Assembly: GCF_900129665.1 (NCBI RefSeq)
Contig: NZ_FQWL01000003.1
Coordinates: forward strand, 496,001-560,000
Reading direction: 5' to 3'
From: Flagellimonas flava
GTDB lineage: Bacteria; Bacteroidota; Bacteroidia; Flavobacteriales; Flavobacteriaceae
DNA length: 64,000 nucleotides
A program made the position numbers and the translations under genes. How positions within the stretch are numbered: the first letter of the stretch is position 1; the number at the start of each line of letters is the position of its first letter. The notes under the pieces are model-generated. The model did no database searches, was not told the origin of the DNA, and worked only from the letters and a program-made list of their open reading frames with translations. Below are positions 7,895-16,842 of this stretch, one piece after another.

Positions 7895-8647
7895 ATGAGA
7901 CAATTATCAATTTTAGTACTCGCCTTGGCGATCAGTAGCCTCACCCAAGCACAAGCAGATTATACCAAGGCCTTGAGCGGAATAGAATGGGTGAAAATAG
8001 AATCCAAGGCGGACATCACTTTAAGAACCCAGACTTCCAATGAGATCAGAATTAAGGGCAGCAGAAGTCGTAAAATATCCGAAAAGGCCAAAGGGCTACG
8101 TTTAGTTGGCGAAGGAGGTTCGGACAATACCGAGGTGGGATTTTATGTAGTGCAGGATGGAAATACGTTGATCGTTAAGAACCTGAGAAGGTCAGAAGGT
8201 GCCGAAATCTTCCTGCCCAAAAACCAGAATGTTGCTGTAAAAAGCACTTGGAGCGGGGATATAGAAATAGAAGGTTTTGCAGGTGAAATTGAGGCCAATG
8301 CCCAACTCAACGGAAGTATTGAAATATCCGATGTAAACGGGCCGGTGACCGCAAATGCCCTTAATGGGGAAATTACAGTGGCCTTTGGTACTGTAAAACA
8401 GGATTCGCCCATCTCCATCTATACAACAAACGGCGGGGTGGATGTGGCCTTGCCTTCCAACACGCCCGCCAACTTGACCCTGGGCACCACCAATGGCGAT
8501 ATTTATACGGACTTTGACATTAAAAGGGCAGAAAAAGATGGCCTAAAATCCATATCGGGAAGAAAAATAAAAGCTTCCATCAATAACGGAGGGGTCAACA
8601 TTTCCCTGAAATCCACCAACGGTAACATTTATCTACGAAAAAAGTAA
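7895..8647 (+). CDS. Secreted DUF4097 beta-helix-like protein
   Basis: The 250-aa protein has a Sec signal peptide (MRQLSILVLALAISSLTQAQ). The mature part is a repetitive run of short beta strands with recurring NG motifs (SGDIEIEG, LNGSIEISDVNGPVT, TNGGVDVAL, TNGDIYTDF, NGGVNISLKSTNGNIYL). This is the DUF4097/adhesin-like beta-repeat signature. Such proteins sit in the periplasm or on the surface and often lie beside ECF/anti-sigma pairs; their biochemical role is unknown. I chose the ATG at 7895 because the signal peptide begins there. It is second to the anti-sigma gene (19-nt gap) and has a paralogue directly downstream. Confidence 0.88.
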   Translation: MRQLSILVLALAISSLTQAQADYTKALSGIEWVKIESKADITLRTQTSNEIRIKGSRSRKISEKAKGLRLVGEGGSDNTEVGFYVVQDGNTLIVKNLRRSEGAEIFLPKNQNVAVKSTWSGDIEIEGFAGEIEANAQLNGSIEISDVNGPVTANALNGEITVAFGTVKQDSPISIYTTNGGVDVALPSNTPANLTLGTTNGDIYTDFDIKRAEKDGLKSISGRKIKASINNGGVNISLKSTNGNIYLRKK

Positions 8648-8688
8648 ACACTAAACGGAGAGTTTATTCATCCAAAAAACAAATCAAC

Positions 8689-9402
8689 ATGAAAAAATTA
8701 GGAATGCTAATCGCGACAGGCCTCATCAGCCTGTCGCTTCAAGGCCAAAAAATCATTGAAAAGAATATTGCATACAGCAATCAAACCGTGGATTTGGACG
8801 TAAAGTTTGCTTCCGATATCGAAGTGAAGACCTGGGACAAATCCACCGTGTATTTTAAGGCGGAAATCTTTGTGAAAGAGGAAGGTTACCAGGATTTATA
8901 CAGGTTGGATGTTAGGGAAAATAGCTCCACCATAAGCATTTCGTCCGATGCCGATGCCCTACTAAAGGCTCTTCACAAACTATGGGAAAAGGAAGATTCC
9001 AATGGACGCCGGCGTCATTATATTACCAGCGATCTCTACGAGTTCAATTATGTACTCTATGTACCAAAAAAGGCCAGGTTTACGGTAAGTAGCATTAATG
9101 GAGACCTACGGTCGGAGTTGATTCAAGGTGAATTTACAGCGGACTTGATCAATGGGAACATAGACATTAAAAAGTATAACGGTAATATGGACCTGAAAAC
9201 CATTAATGGGGAAATTGATTTGGTGATACGGGACTCCCGACTTTACGCTGAGACCATTCATGGGCTTATCTATGCAGATGAGGATTTAAACTTAAAAGTA
9301 ACCGACCGTCATGTAGGCCAAAAAGTGGAAGGCAACCTTGGCAACGCTACTTACCGACTTAAATTGGATACCATTAACGGCAATATGTACCTACGGTTGT
9401 GA
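8689..9402 (+). CDS. Secreted DUF4097-like protein, second copy
   Basis: The 237-aa protein has a signal peptide (MKKLGMLIATGLISLSLQGQ) and the same NG-rich beta-repeat pattern as the preceding gene (SSINGDLRSEL, LINGNIDIKKYNGNMDLKTI, NGEIDLVI, DTINGNMYLRL). It is a diverged paralogue with a longer N-terminal region that contains a charged insert (KEDSNGRRRH). It probably acts in the same envelope function as its neighbour. Its stop overlaps the next gene's GTG start by 3 nt, so translation is coupled. Confidence 0.85.
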   Translation: MKKLGMLIATGLISLSLQGQKIIEKNIAYSNQTVDLDVKFASDIEVKTWDKSTVYFKAEIFVKEEGYQDLYRLDVRENSSTISISSDADALLKALHKLWEKEDSNGRRRHYITSDLYEFNYVLYVPKKARFTVSSINGDLRSELIQGEFTADLINGNIDIKKYNGNMDLKTINGEIDLVIRDSRLYAETIHGLIYADEDLNLKVTDRHVGQKVEGNLGNATYRLKLDTINGNMYLRL

Positions 9403-9938
9403 GCATTCGGTTACATTTTTCGACCTGTTTGTTTATCGTTTTATGTCTATTGGGTTGCAAAAGGGAAGTCGTCTTTATTCAGGACGCTGAAGATATGGAA
9501 CGCATGGAGCCAGATTCAATCTTGTTGGCCGAAATGATTTCAATCCGAGAACAGGCCATGATCACAAAGAATATGCCCATGGCGCTTTCCCAGTTTGGAA
9601 AGCAAGCTACATGGATAAACTCACAAGGTTATTTTTTTGAGGGCCAGGACGAGGTGGAAAAGTTTCATGGCATGCTCGCAGGTAACGACTCATTGGATTA
9701 TTGGTATAAAGCCGGAAAACCGAAAATCCGGCTCTTGGACTCCAACAATGCTCTGGTGTATTACTCCTGGAAAATGTTTTGGTATCAGAAAGCACAAAAA
9801 ACCGACACCGTGATTAGAGAAATAGGCTTGATGACCTTAAATGCGCAAAAGCAAAACAACCAATGGAAGTGGGTAGCAGTAACCAACCAACACACACCTT
9901 GGTTTTATGAAAAAATTAAAGCTGTGACAATTGAATAG
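9399..9938 (+). CDS. NTF2-like (DUF4440/SnoaL-type) lipoprotein
   Basis: The 179-aa protein has a lipoprotein signal peptide ending in the lipobox LLGC (Cys about 20). The mature part has a helix-rich start (LLAEMISIREQAMI) followed by strands with WINSQGYFFEGQDEVEKF and a C-terminal WKWVAVTNQHTPW, which fits the cone-shaped NTF2-like fold of DUF4440/SnoaL proteins. These bind small ligands or act as accessory domains; the role here is unknown. The start is the GTG overlapping the upstream stop, and the signal peptide supports it. It is the last gene of the ECF operon and meets the DUF423 gene end to end. Confidence 0.75.
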   Translation: MSIRLHFSTCLFIVLCLLGCKREVVFIQDAEDMERMEPDSILLAEMISIREQAMITKNMPMALSQFGKQATWINSQGYFFEGQDEVEKFHGMLAGNDSLDYWYKAGKPKIRLLDSNNALVYYSWKMFWYQKAQKTDTVIREIGLMTLNAQKQNNQWKWVAVTNQHTPWFYEKIKAVTIE

Positions 9939-9940
9939 TG

Positions 9941-10333
9941 CTATAAAAGCGAGGCCATAAAACTGTAGAACAGAAGTGCCCATGCAATCACCAATAGCAG
10001 TCCGCCTATTGGGGTAACAGGACCTAAAAAACGAAGTTTTTTTCCATTGGAATCACTCAATACAAGGCCGTAAATACTAAAGGAGAACAATACGGTTCCC
10101 CAGACAAAGCAATTGACAATATATCGGTCAAGGGGACTATCGAAACCAAGGTTAAAAGCCAGTACGAGTAGCACAATGGCATGGTACATTTGGTATTTTA
10201 CACCGGTCTCAAAACTTTGGAGTTGTTGTGGGGTCAATTTCTTTTTGAGCGCATGAGCCCCAAAAGCTCCCAAAATTACGGCAAGCAAGCCAAAAAGAGC
10301 TCCAGCGGCCTGGGCCAGCAAAATGGTTTCCAT
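9941..10333 (-). CDS. DUF423 family membrane protein
   Basis: The 130-aa protein has four predicted membrane helices. The N-terminal GALFGLLAVILGAFGAHALKK and the following FETGVKYQMYHAIVLLVLA are diagnostic of DUF423 (YgdD-like). The family has no proven function. It is the last gene of a minus-strand operon led by the S9 peptidase, 21 nt after the DUF2141 gene. Confidence 0.92.
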   Translation of the reverse strand: METILLAQAAGALFGLLAVILGAFGAHALKKKLTPQQLQSFETGVKYQMYHAIVLLVLAFNLGFDSPLDRYIVNCFVWGTVLFSFSIYGLVLSDSNGKKLRFLGPVTPIGGLLLVIAWALLFYSFMASLL

Positions 10334-10354
10334 AGGTTGATTTCTTTTGGTATT

Positions 10355-10780
10355 TTAAAATGCCACACTTATTTCGGTATCACCCGCAACTTTAAACCGA
10401 CATTCATGATATTTAGGGGGGCCAAAGGTTTTCATTTTGGCCTTGGAAAAAGCCACCTTTTCCGTTGGGATTCCCAACCAGTTGGTGTCCAGTTTATCGT
10501 TGCCATTGGCATCGTGAAAAATTGCAAGTGCATATTCACCATTGGGCATATCTTTCAAGGTTATGCTAATCGTACCCTCATGCGCGGGAGCACTGGTGGC
10601 CTTTACCACACCTTCAAACTTTAAAAAAGAAGATTCGGAATTATACACCGCCACATTTACCTTCCCCTCCTCCGAAGGGATATTCCCGACATGCACAGAA
10701 AGTTTGTTCTGGGCCAAAATCCCGAAGGGAACGCAAAAAATCAAAAGGAAAAGATTTTTGGTAAAGAAATGGGAATTCAT
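10355..10780 (-). CDS. Secreted DUF2141 protein
   Basis: The 141-aa protein has a signal peptide (ending about FGILAQ) and a single beta-sandwich-like domain. The DUF2141 marks are GKVNVAVYNSESSFL, the LKDMPNGEYALAIFHDANGN segment and LGIPTEKVAFSK. The family is periplasmic and of unknown function. Its ATG overlaps the stop of the upstream membrane-protein gene by 4 nt, so the two are co-translated. Confidence 0.9.
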   Translation of the reverse strand: MNSHFFTKNLFLLIFCVPFGILAQNKLSVHVGNIPSEEGKVNVAVYNSESSFLKFEGVVKATSAPAHEGTISITLKDMPNGEYALAIFHDANGNDKLDTNWLGIPTEKVAFSKAKMKTFGPPKYHECRFKVAGDTEISVAF

Positions 10781-11211
10781 TCGGTTCGATTTACATTGGA
10801 ATCCAATTGCGCTTGCAAAATATCATAAAAATTTTGAGTCTCAAGGCTATCTTTAAGATTCACGAAGAGTTTTAAGGAATCTTTATGTACCAACTTTATT
10901 TTTTGTTGGGCCAGATCGTCCACAAAGAAATACACCTTGTTTTGCGTTAGGGAATCTGAAAAAACACCTTTTTCGGCCACCAACCATGAAAATCCACTGG
11001 AACGTTCCAATTCCGGAAGGCGTTCCACCATTTCCAAACTATCAATGTCCGCCAAAGGGATACGCTGATAGTAAAATCCAGATAAGATTTTTAATTCGCC
11101 CTCCTCAATTTTATGCCAATTCTTGTAGTGGGCCAGAAAAGCGAAAAAACAGGCTACCAGTGTAAGGACGATCAATACATTCCAAAACCAGTGCCGTTTC
11201 TTTTTACTCAT
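10777..11211 (-). CDS. Single-pass membrane protein of unknown function
   Basis: This 144-aa protein is one I do not recognise. A basic N-terminus (MSKKKRHWFW) precedes one membrane helix (about 10-27). A soluble part of about 110 residues follows with alternating strands (KIEEGELKILSGFYYQRIPLADIDSLEMV) that recall a bacterial PH-like domain, but this is weak. The start is the ATG at 11211, which overlaps the S9 peptidase stop by 8 nt; a longer frame exists but would run further into that gene. It overlaps the DUF2141 gene by 4 nt. Confidence 0.75.
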   Translation of the reverse strand: MSKKKRHWFWNVLIVLTLVACFFAFLAHYKNWHKIEEGELKILSGFYYQRIPLADIDSLEMVERLPELERSSGFSWLVAEKGVFSDSLTQNKVYFFVDDLAQQKIKLVHKDSLKLFVNLKDSLETQNFYDILQAQLDSNVNRTE

Positions 11212-13249
11212 TTTCCTTATCGGTTCTAAACTTGTCAAACCACGCAACCGTATGCGCGATCTTGGTAATCAAATTACTCGGTTTACTGGCAATTCCATGA
11301 CTTGCTCCGGGGATTTCTACCAGAACGGTCTCAATTTTACGCAATTTAAGGGCATGGTATAGTTGTTTGGCTTCACTGGGTGGGGTACGCAAATCGTTCA
11401 TACCCACCATAACCATAGTTGGGGTCTGTATATTACCAACGAGTGAAATGGGAGAAAATTTCCAATAGCCCTCAAAATTTTCCCAAGGTTGACCGGGATA
11501 CCGGTGCTCAGCATAATAGAAGTAATTATCTGCCACTAAGGTTTTACTGATCCAGTTCATTACCGGTTTGGCTACCACTGCAGCTTCAAAGCGATTGTTT
11601 TTACCGATCATCCATGCAGACATTATTCCCCCGGCACTTCCGCCCGTAACAAACAACTGGTCTTCATGGGCAATTCCCATTTGAATGCAGTGATCCACAC
11701 CATCCATAACGTCATTGTAATCCTCACCGGGGTAGTTGTTGTACAGGAGATTTCCAAACTCCTCGCCATAACTGGTACTTCCTCTTGGATTGGGATAAAA
11801 CACAATGTACCCCGCTGCGGCATAGAGCTGCATCTCAACTGAAAAACGATCTCCATAATTCAGAATTGGCCCTCCATGGTTTTCCACCATAAAAGGATAT
11901 TTTTTTGTGGCATCGTAGTTAGGAGGGTAGACCACCCAACCCTGAATATCCCTTCCATCCACAGAAGATTTGTACCATACCTCCTCCACTTTGCCCAATT
12001 CTCGATAAGCCAATAGAGGTTTGCTCAGCGCTGTTATCCGAATGGGTGTTTTTGATTTGGCCTTGAGTACGGTCAATTCCGCCGGATAATCAGGTCTTGA
12101 TTGCGTATAGGCGATGTTACCATTTTTGGCCGCGCTAAATGACCCGCTGGCATAAGGTCTTCCCAAGGTAGTTCCCCCAACATTGTCCAATAGTTTGGCA
12201 ACATCTCCCTGAAGCGAAATATGTCCTACCTTTCCGTTGCCCTTGTCATCGTAAGCTACATAAAGCCCATTGCTTTTGGCGTCCCATTGGATATCCGAAA
12301 TGGTTCTGTCCAACTTTTCGGAAATGGTTCTTTTACCACTTCCATCCACATTCATGACCTGTACTTTCCGAATTTGAAATGCCTGTACCTGGTCTTCGAA
12401 TCCCAAATAAGCAATGTACTTTCCATCTGGGGAGACTTTGGGGCTGTAATCCGGTCCATTTCTATCCGTAAGGGCTTGAATCTCGCCATCTTCCACCTGA
12501 ACGGAATAGATTTCGCTATTTCTAAAACGATATTCCCAGTCCTCTACCCTATTAGCCGAAAAATAAATTTTTCTCCCATCCTTGCTCCAAGATAAAGTTC
12601 CCCTATGGTGCCAGTCGCCAGAGGTAATCTGTCTAGGAGCTCCTCCCACGGCTGGAATGGTAAAAATATGATTGAATCCAGGTTTAATGTATCCCCTACC
12701 GTCGGCTTCATGGTAGACCCTATCCGTAATACGAGGGGTTTCTGCCCATTTTGCACCCTTTGGTTTTTTAGGGATTTTGGCAATGACCGGAGGTGCTTTT
12801 GGCACATTCATAGAAAATGCCAACTGCCTGCCATCTGGGGACCAAGTCAATGAACTTGGACTGAACGGAAGTTGGGTCAGTCTTGCCGTTTTACCGGTGG
12901 ACACCCAATACATATATATTTCGGACCCTTCGTCCGTGCTGCTCGAAAATGCAATTCTATCTCCGGAAGGTGACCATTTGGGACTACTTTCGTTGGTTTC
13001 CCTAGAGGTCATTTTTTGATGTTCGCTCCCATCGGATTTTACCAACCAAAGATTTCCCTTTGACTTATCCTTTAGAATGTCATAACCCATTCGCCGATAC
13101 ACGATCAAGTCTCCATTTGGTGAGATTTGGGGATCCGAGGCATACTGTAGGTCAAAAACATCCAAATAGGAAAAATTGGATTTTTGGGCAGAGGTAAACT
13201 GCAAGGTCCCAAGCACTATAAGGGACAGAAGAAATCGCTTCATAAACAT
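11204..13249 (-). CDS. Secreted S9 family prolyl oligopeptidase-like peptidase
   Basis: The 681-aa serine peptidase has a signal peptide (MFMKRFLLSLIVLGTLQFTSA). The N-terminal half is a TolB/WD-like beta propeller (repeats such as SPNGDLIVYRR, SPSGDRIAFSS, SPDGRQLAFSM, SPDGKYIAYLG). The C-terminal alpha/beta hydrolase has Ser538 in GGSAGG, Asp619 in GMNDLRTPP and His651 in GASHGIA. It probably cleaves peptides in the periplasm, as for dipeptidyl-peptidase or acylaminoacyl-peptidase relatives. The start is the ATG at 13249 or the one two codons downstream. It heads a four-gene operon; the last three genes are small envelope proteins. Confidence 0.93.
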   Translation of the reverse strand: MFMKRFLLSLIVLGTLQFTSAQKSNFSYLDVFDLQYASDPQISPNGDLIVYRRMGYDILKDKSKGNLWLVKSDGSEHQKMTSRETNESSPKWSPSGDRIAFSSSTDEGSEIYMYWVSTGKTARLTQLPFSPSSLTWSPDGRQLAFSMNVPKAPPVIAKIPKKPKGAKWAETPRITDRVYHEADGRGYIKPGFNHIFTIPAVGGAPRQITSGDWHHRGTLSWSKDGRKIYFSANRVEDWEYRFRNSEIYSVQVEDGEIQALTDRNGPDYSPKVSPDGKYIAYLGFEDQVQAFQIRKVQVMNVDGSGKRTISEKLDRTISDIQWDAKSNGLYVAYDDKGNGKVGHISLQGDVAKLLDNVGGTTLGRPYASGSFSAAKNGNIAYTQSRPDYPAELTVLKAKSKTPIRITALSKPLLAYRELGKVEEVWYKSSVDGRDIQGWVVYPPNYDATKKYPFMVENHGGPILNYGDRFSVEMQLYAAAGYIVFYPNPRGSTSYGEEFGNLLYNNYPGEDYNDVMDGVDHCIQMGIAHEDQLFVTGGSAGGIMSAWMIGKNNRFEAAVVAKPVMNWISKTLVADNYFYYAEHRYPGQPWENFEGYWKFSPISLVGNIQTPTMVMVGMNDLRTPPSEAKQLYHALKLRKIETVLVEIPGASHGIASKPSNLITKIAHTVAWFDKFRTDKENE

Positions 13250-13281
13250 ATTATTTGTAGCTTTAAAGGTAGCGAAAAGAT

Positions 13282-13707
13282 ATGGCCCCGCCCTATTCTG
13301 AGTACCTATTGGATTTCCACAACCGACCGCAGGAAATCCTTTTCAACTTCGTATTATTTATGATGAATGTGTTTGATTTGACTTTATTCCTGTCTTGGTA
13401 TGAGGGCTTTTATTCCGCAGCCCTAGGAGTGGCCGTTCTGGTTGGCGAATATTATTTAATTACCTACGGGTACCGGTTTGTCAAATCAAAAATAGAGAAA
13501 GAGGCTACAGCAAGGGGTATTACATGTAAAGTGGTGCTAAGTAGAATCCAGACAATTTGGTATGCACAGCCCGAAAAAGTATCCCAAACAGATAAAGCTG
13601 CTTTGGAGTTTAATTTGGCACTTTATCTTATAGGTCTTATTGCTATTGGGATTTTATGGTTGGGCCTACTGGTCGGTTTGGGAATGTTACTACAACTTGT
13701 AGCTTAG
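13282..13707 (+). CDS. Multi-pass membrane protein, unknown
   Basis: The 141-aa protein has about four hydrophobic segments (22-38, 43-60, 110-126 and 127-141) separated by a basic, mostly helical cytoplasmic loop (FVKSKIEKEATARG…). I do not recognise a family. The start ATG at 13282 is divergent from the S9 peptidase gene, with only 32 nt between the starts, so their promoters overlap. The AraC-type regulator follows after 61 nt. Confidence 0.7.
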   Translation: MAPPYSEYLLDFHNRPQEILFNFVLFMMNVFDLTLFLSWYEGFYSAALGVAVLVGEYYLITYGYRFVKSKIEKEATARGITCKVVLSRIQTIWYAQPEKVSQTDKAALEFNLALYLIGLIAIGILWLGLLVGLGMLLQLVA

Positions 13708-13768
13708 GATTCTTTTAATACCTTAGGGATGTGCTCCCCAATTAAGCACGACATCAATCAAAAGCAAC

Positions 13769-14875
13769 ATGCATCTTCAACTTTCCGTGGTTCAACTCAT
13801 CACTATCTGTGCCATTGCCAATGGGTTTGTCTTTGGTTTCTTGGTTCTTCGGAAAAAAGAAAATCGATTTGCCAATCGGTTTCTTGCCTTGACTATTATT
13901 TGCATGTGCCTGACGTTTACGCCCTATATGCTGGATCCACCTATATGGCAAGAAGAACGGTGGCTGGCATGGCTTCCTTTTTCACTATCCTATTGGATTG
14001 GCCCTGCATTTTATTTTTATGTCAAAAGTCTTACCCAACCCGACTGGCGATTTACCAAAAGGCAACTTTGGCATTTTGCACCTATCCTGCTCAATTATAT
14101 CCACAGCATATACCATGGTATTTTTTCTGGAAACCATCATCCGTATTATTGGTTTCACACTACAGCTGAACTATTTCAGTCTGCTGCAATTATCTCGGTC
14201 CTAATCTACATGCTTATTACTTTGCGGATGATCAACCGATATCAGCATGTGCTTTTGGATAATGTCTCAAATACCGCCAAAATAGATTTGCAATGGGTGA
14301 AGCAAATCATACGGGTCATAATTATTTCTTTCGCCTTCATTTTGGTCTTTCTGATCATAAGTACCGGATTAAGCGGTATGGTGTTTTTTGAGCAATGGGA
14401 CCAGTACAGAACCATCTTGCTTATGCTATATGCCTGCGTACTGTATTGGTTAAGCATTCATGGGTTTCTTCAGGCCCAAACACTTCAACTTCTGCGCCCT
14501 GAAAAAGAAAACCATAATCTGCCAGTGAAGGAGTTTGAAGTCGTTATCGAAAAACTACATCGAACCATGCAAACCCAAAGAGTATTTAAAAATCCGGATT
14601 TAAGCTTATCGGATTTAAGCCGGGAAGTTGGTATTTCCGAAAGGGCTATCTCGGAAGCTATCAACCGAGGACTGGGCAAGAATTTTTTTCAGTTCATCAA
14701 CGAATATCGTGTAAAAGAAGTACAAGAAATATTAATAGATCCGGCCTGTTCACATCTCAAAATCATCAGCTTGGCATTCGACTCGGGGTTTAATTCCAAG
14801 GCTACATTCAACAGGATATTTAAGTCCTATACGGGACTCACTCCTAAGGAATATAAATCAAAAAACATGCCCTAA
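13769..14875 (+). CDS. AraC family regulator with membrane sensor domain
   Basis: The 368-aa protein has seven or so membrane helices in residues about 1-235 and a C-terminal AraC/HTH_18 DNA-binding domain (about 260-368). The domain includes LSDLSREVGISERAISEAIN (first HTH) and IISLAFDSGFNSKATFNRIFKSYTGLTPKEYK (second HTH and family signature). Membrane-bound AraC regulators of this type are common in Bacteroidota and sense an unknown signal in or through the membrane. The frame starts at an ATG 61 nt after the upstream gene. A candidate direct-repeat site lies 8 nt past its stop, before the next gene. Confidence 0.93.
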   Translation: MHLQLSVVQLITICAIANGFVFGFLVLRKKENRFANRFLALTIICMCLTFTPYMLDPPIWQEERWLAWLPFSLSYWIGPAFYFYVKSLTQPDWRFTKRQLWHFAPILLNYIHSIYHGIFSGNHHPYYWFHTTAELFQSAAIISVLIYMLITLRMINRYQHVLLDNVSNTAKIDLQWVKQIIRVIIISFAFILVFLIISTGLSGMVFFEQWDQYRTILLMLYACVLYWLSIHGFLQAQTLQLLRPEKENHNLPVKEFEVVIEKLHRTMQTQRVFKNPDLSLSDLSREVGISERAISEAINRGLGKNFFQFINEYRVKEVQEILIDPACSHLKIISLAFDSGFNSKATFNRIFKSYTGLTPKEYKSKNMP

Positions 14876-14882
14876 AAACGGT

Positions 14883-14911
14883 TTTTGAGACCTCAAAACA
14901 GGCATTGAGAC
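14883..14911 (+). promoter_or_regulatory. Candidate AraC-type binding site
   Basis: TTGAGAC occurs at 14885-14891 and again at 14905-14911, 20 bp apart (about two helical turns), a spacing used by AraC proteins. The first copy also lies inside a perfect dyad TTTTGAG-AC-CTCAAAA (14883-14898). It sits between the AraC-type regulator and the next gene, 42 nt from the latter. Confidence 0.4.
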
Positions 14912-14952
14912 TTATAAATTCTACAGCATGTATACATTGAAATCAAATTCAT

Positions 14953-15477
14953 ATGATCATGCAGAAAACATTTTTAGTATCCCTGGCCCTTACTTTTTCA
15001 ATCCCTCTATTCTCGCAGTCCATCAAAGACCTAGATTTCTTAATTGGTTCCTGGGAGGTGGAGGAAACCATCTATCCCGGAACGGAAAAGGAGTATCAGG
15101 AAATTGGAAAAAGAACCTGTGAATATTACCTCAACGGACAATTTATCAAATGTGAATCCCAGACCATTGTTCAAAAAAATGGACATGAACGCTACTATTC
15201 GTATATAATCAATTATGACAAAAAGGAAGAATGTTTTAGGGCAACCAACCTTGCCCATGACTTTCCCTTGCACGGTCAGTTTAAATGGTTTTTGGACAAG
15301 GACAACCAGCGCATTATCGCCATTACTCCAAAAAACGTAATTGAAGATCGTTTCTTTAGAGCGGTCATCTCGTATGCCGACCCTGACAAGTTGGTTTGGA
15401 ACGGATGGGCCAGCATGTTTAAAAAAGACAAGGACTGGGTTCAGATTTTTAATGATGTTGCCACACGTATAGAATAG
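14953..15477 (+). CDS. Secreted DUF1579-like protein
   Basis: The 174-aa protein has a signal peptide (about residues 1-22). The mature part begins IKDLDFLIGSWEVEETIYPG, the typical opening of DUF1579-like lipocalin-type domains. It continues with strands such as CEYYLNGQFIKCESQTIV and ends VQIFNDVATRIE. A small-ligand barrel is likely, but no ligand is known. The ATG at 14953 or the one at 14959 may be used. It is probably controlled by the AraC-type regulator immediately upstream, given the repeat in the gap. Confidence 0.75.
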   Translation: MIMQKTFLVSLALTFSIPLFSQSIKDLDFLIGSWEVEETIYPGTEKEYQEIGKRTCEYYLNGQFIKCESQTIVQKNGHERYYSYIINYDKKEECFRATNLAHDFPLHGQFKWFLDKDNQRIIAITPKNVIEDRFFRAVISYADPDKLVWNGWASMFKKDKDWVQIFNDVATRIE

Positions 15478-15546
15478 GGACATGGTCCGAAGGATAACAG
15501 AAACCGTCCGTTACTTGTTATCTTTGATGAGCTCAAATAGTAACGG

Positions 15547-16305
15547 ATGGATTTTACCAACAAAAACGTATTGGTCACGGGAGCTTCCAGGGGTATTGGA
15601 AAAGCTACGGCCATGGCCTTCGCTGAAAAAGGCGCAAATGTGGGCATCAACTACAGAAGTAATGAGGCTGCGGCCCGGGAAACCCTTAACGCCCTGTCTG
15701 GAGATGGGCATAAACTTTTTCAGCAAGATGTAAGCGATAAGGACGGTGCCCAAGCCTTGATTTCCGATTTCATTGCACACTACGGGTCCCTTGACATTTT
15801 GGTAAACAACGCGGGCATTTCCATTTTCCATGACATTGATGAAGTGGATTTTGATCATTGGACAGATGCTTGGAAAAAAATCTTTGAGACCAATTTGTTT
15901 GCAGTTTCCAACCTATGCTATTGGGGTGCCAAATCCATGATGGAATCCGGAGGAGGGAAAATTGTAAATGTATCTTCCCGGGGCGCTTTTAGAGGGGAAC
16001 CCACCAAACCGGCCTATGGGGCAAGTAAGGCGGCCTTGAATGCCATGAGCCAATCCTTGGCCAAAAAATTGGCTAAGCACAATATCCATGTAGGGGTTGT
16101 GGCCCCCGGATTTACCGAAACCGAAATGGCGGCCCAAACCCTGACCCCTGTTGAACGGGACAACTTGCTACGCGAATCTCCATTTCAACGTATGGCGCAA
16201 CCGGAAGAGGTAGCACACGCCATTTTGTTCCTTGCTTCAGAGGGAGCATCCTATTCTTCGGGAGCTATCATAGATGTTAATGGGGCATCATACCTTAGAA
16301 GTTAA
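15547..16305 (+). CDS. SDR family oxidoreductase
   Basis: The 252-aa classical short-chain dehydrogenase/reductase has the cofactor motif TGASRGIG at 11-18 and NNAG at 87-90. The active site is Ser143/144, Tyr157 and Lys161 (YGASK). The fold and length match FabG-like 3-oxoacyl reductases, but many SDRs share this. R37 after the second strand (INYRSN) suggests NADPH. The substrate is unknown. Its stop is 1 nt before the next ATG, so it is co-transcribed with the following helical protein. Confidence 0.92.
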   Translation: MDFTNKNVLVTGASRGIGKATAMAFAEKGANVGINYRSNEAAARETLNALSGDGHKLFQQDVSDKDGAQALISDFIAHYGSLDILVNNAGISIFHDIDEVDFDHWTDAWKKIFETNLFAVSNLCYWGAKSMMESGGGKIVNVSSRGAFRGEPTKPAYGASKAALNAMSQSLAKKLAKHNIHVGVVAPGFTETEMAAQTLTPVERDNLLRESPFQRMAQPEEVAHAILFLASEGASYSSGAIIDVNGASYLRS

Positions 16306-16306
16306 T

Positions 16307-16780
16307 ATGAAGGCTTCTACCATAGCGCAACTGAAAAAAGAATTACAACATCGTTCACCTGATGAACTGTTGAACTTGTGTCTTCGATTAGGTCGATTCA
16401 AAAAAGAAAACAAAGAACTCCTAACCTATCTGCTATTTGAAGCGGATCATGAAGCTGGTTATATCGAATCAGTAAAAGCCGAGGTGGATGAAATGTTCGA
16501 GGAAATCAATACCAATAGTTTTTACTACATCAAAAAAAGCGCAAGGAAAATTCTTCGCACCATTAAAAAGTATGTTCGATACTCTGGGAACAAGGAAACC
16601 GAGGTGGAGCTGCTTTTGTATTTCTGTGAGAAGCTAAAAGATTTCCGTCCTTCCATAAAACAAAACATCGCTTTACGAAATCTGTACGATCGCCAAATAG
16701 CCTTTATTGACAAAAAAATAGTGGCATTGCATGAAGACCTGCAATACGATTTCAATCAAATTCTTGATGAATTAAGGTAA
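16307..16780 (+). CDS. Conserved helical protein, unknown
   Basis: The 157-aa soluble, highly charged, all-helical protein has segments such as IAQLKKELQHRSPDELLNL and SARKILRTIKKYVRYSGN. I recognise no domain, though proteins of this look are seen in other flavobacteria. I start at the ATG 1 nt after the SDR stop; an earlier ATG in frame would overlap the SDR gene. It is basic in the middle, so nucleic-acid contact is conceivable but not shown. Confidence 0.7.
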   Translation: MKASTIAQLKKELQHRSPDELLNLCLRLGRFKKENKELLTYLLFEADHEAGYIESVKAEVDEMFEEINTNSFYYIKKSARKILRTIKKYVRYSGNKETEVELLLYFCEKLKDFRPSIKQNIALRNLYDRQIAFIDKKIVALHEDLQYDFNQILDELR

Positions 16781-16842
16781 CAGGAGGCAACCTTTATATC
16801 CCCTTTCCGCGTCTTAAACCAGAGAACCTTAATCAATTGAAA

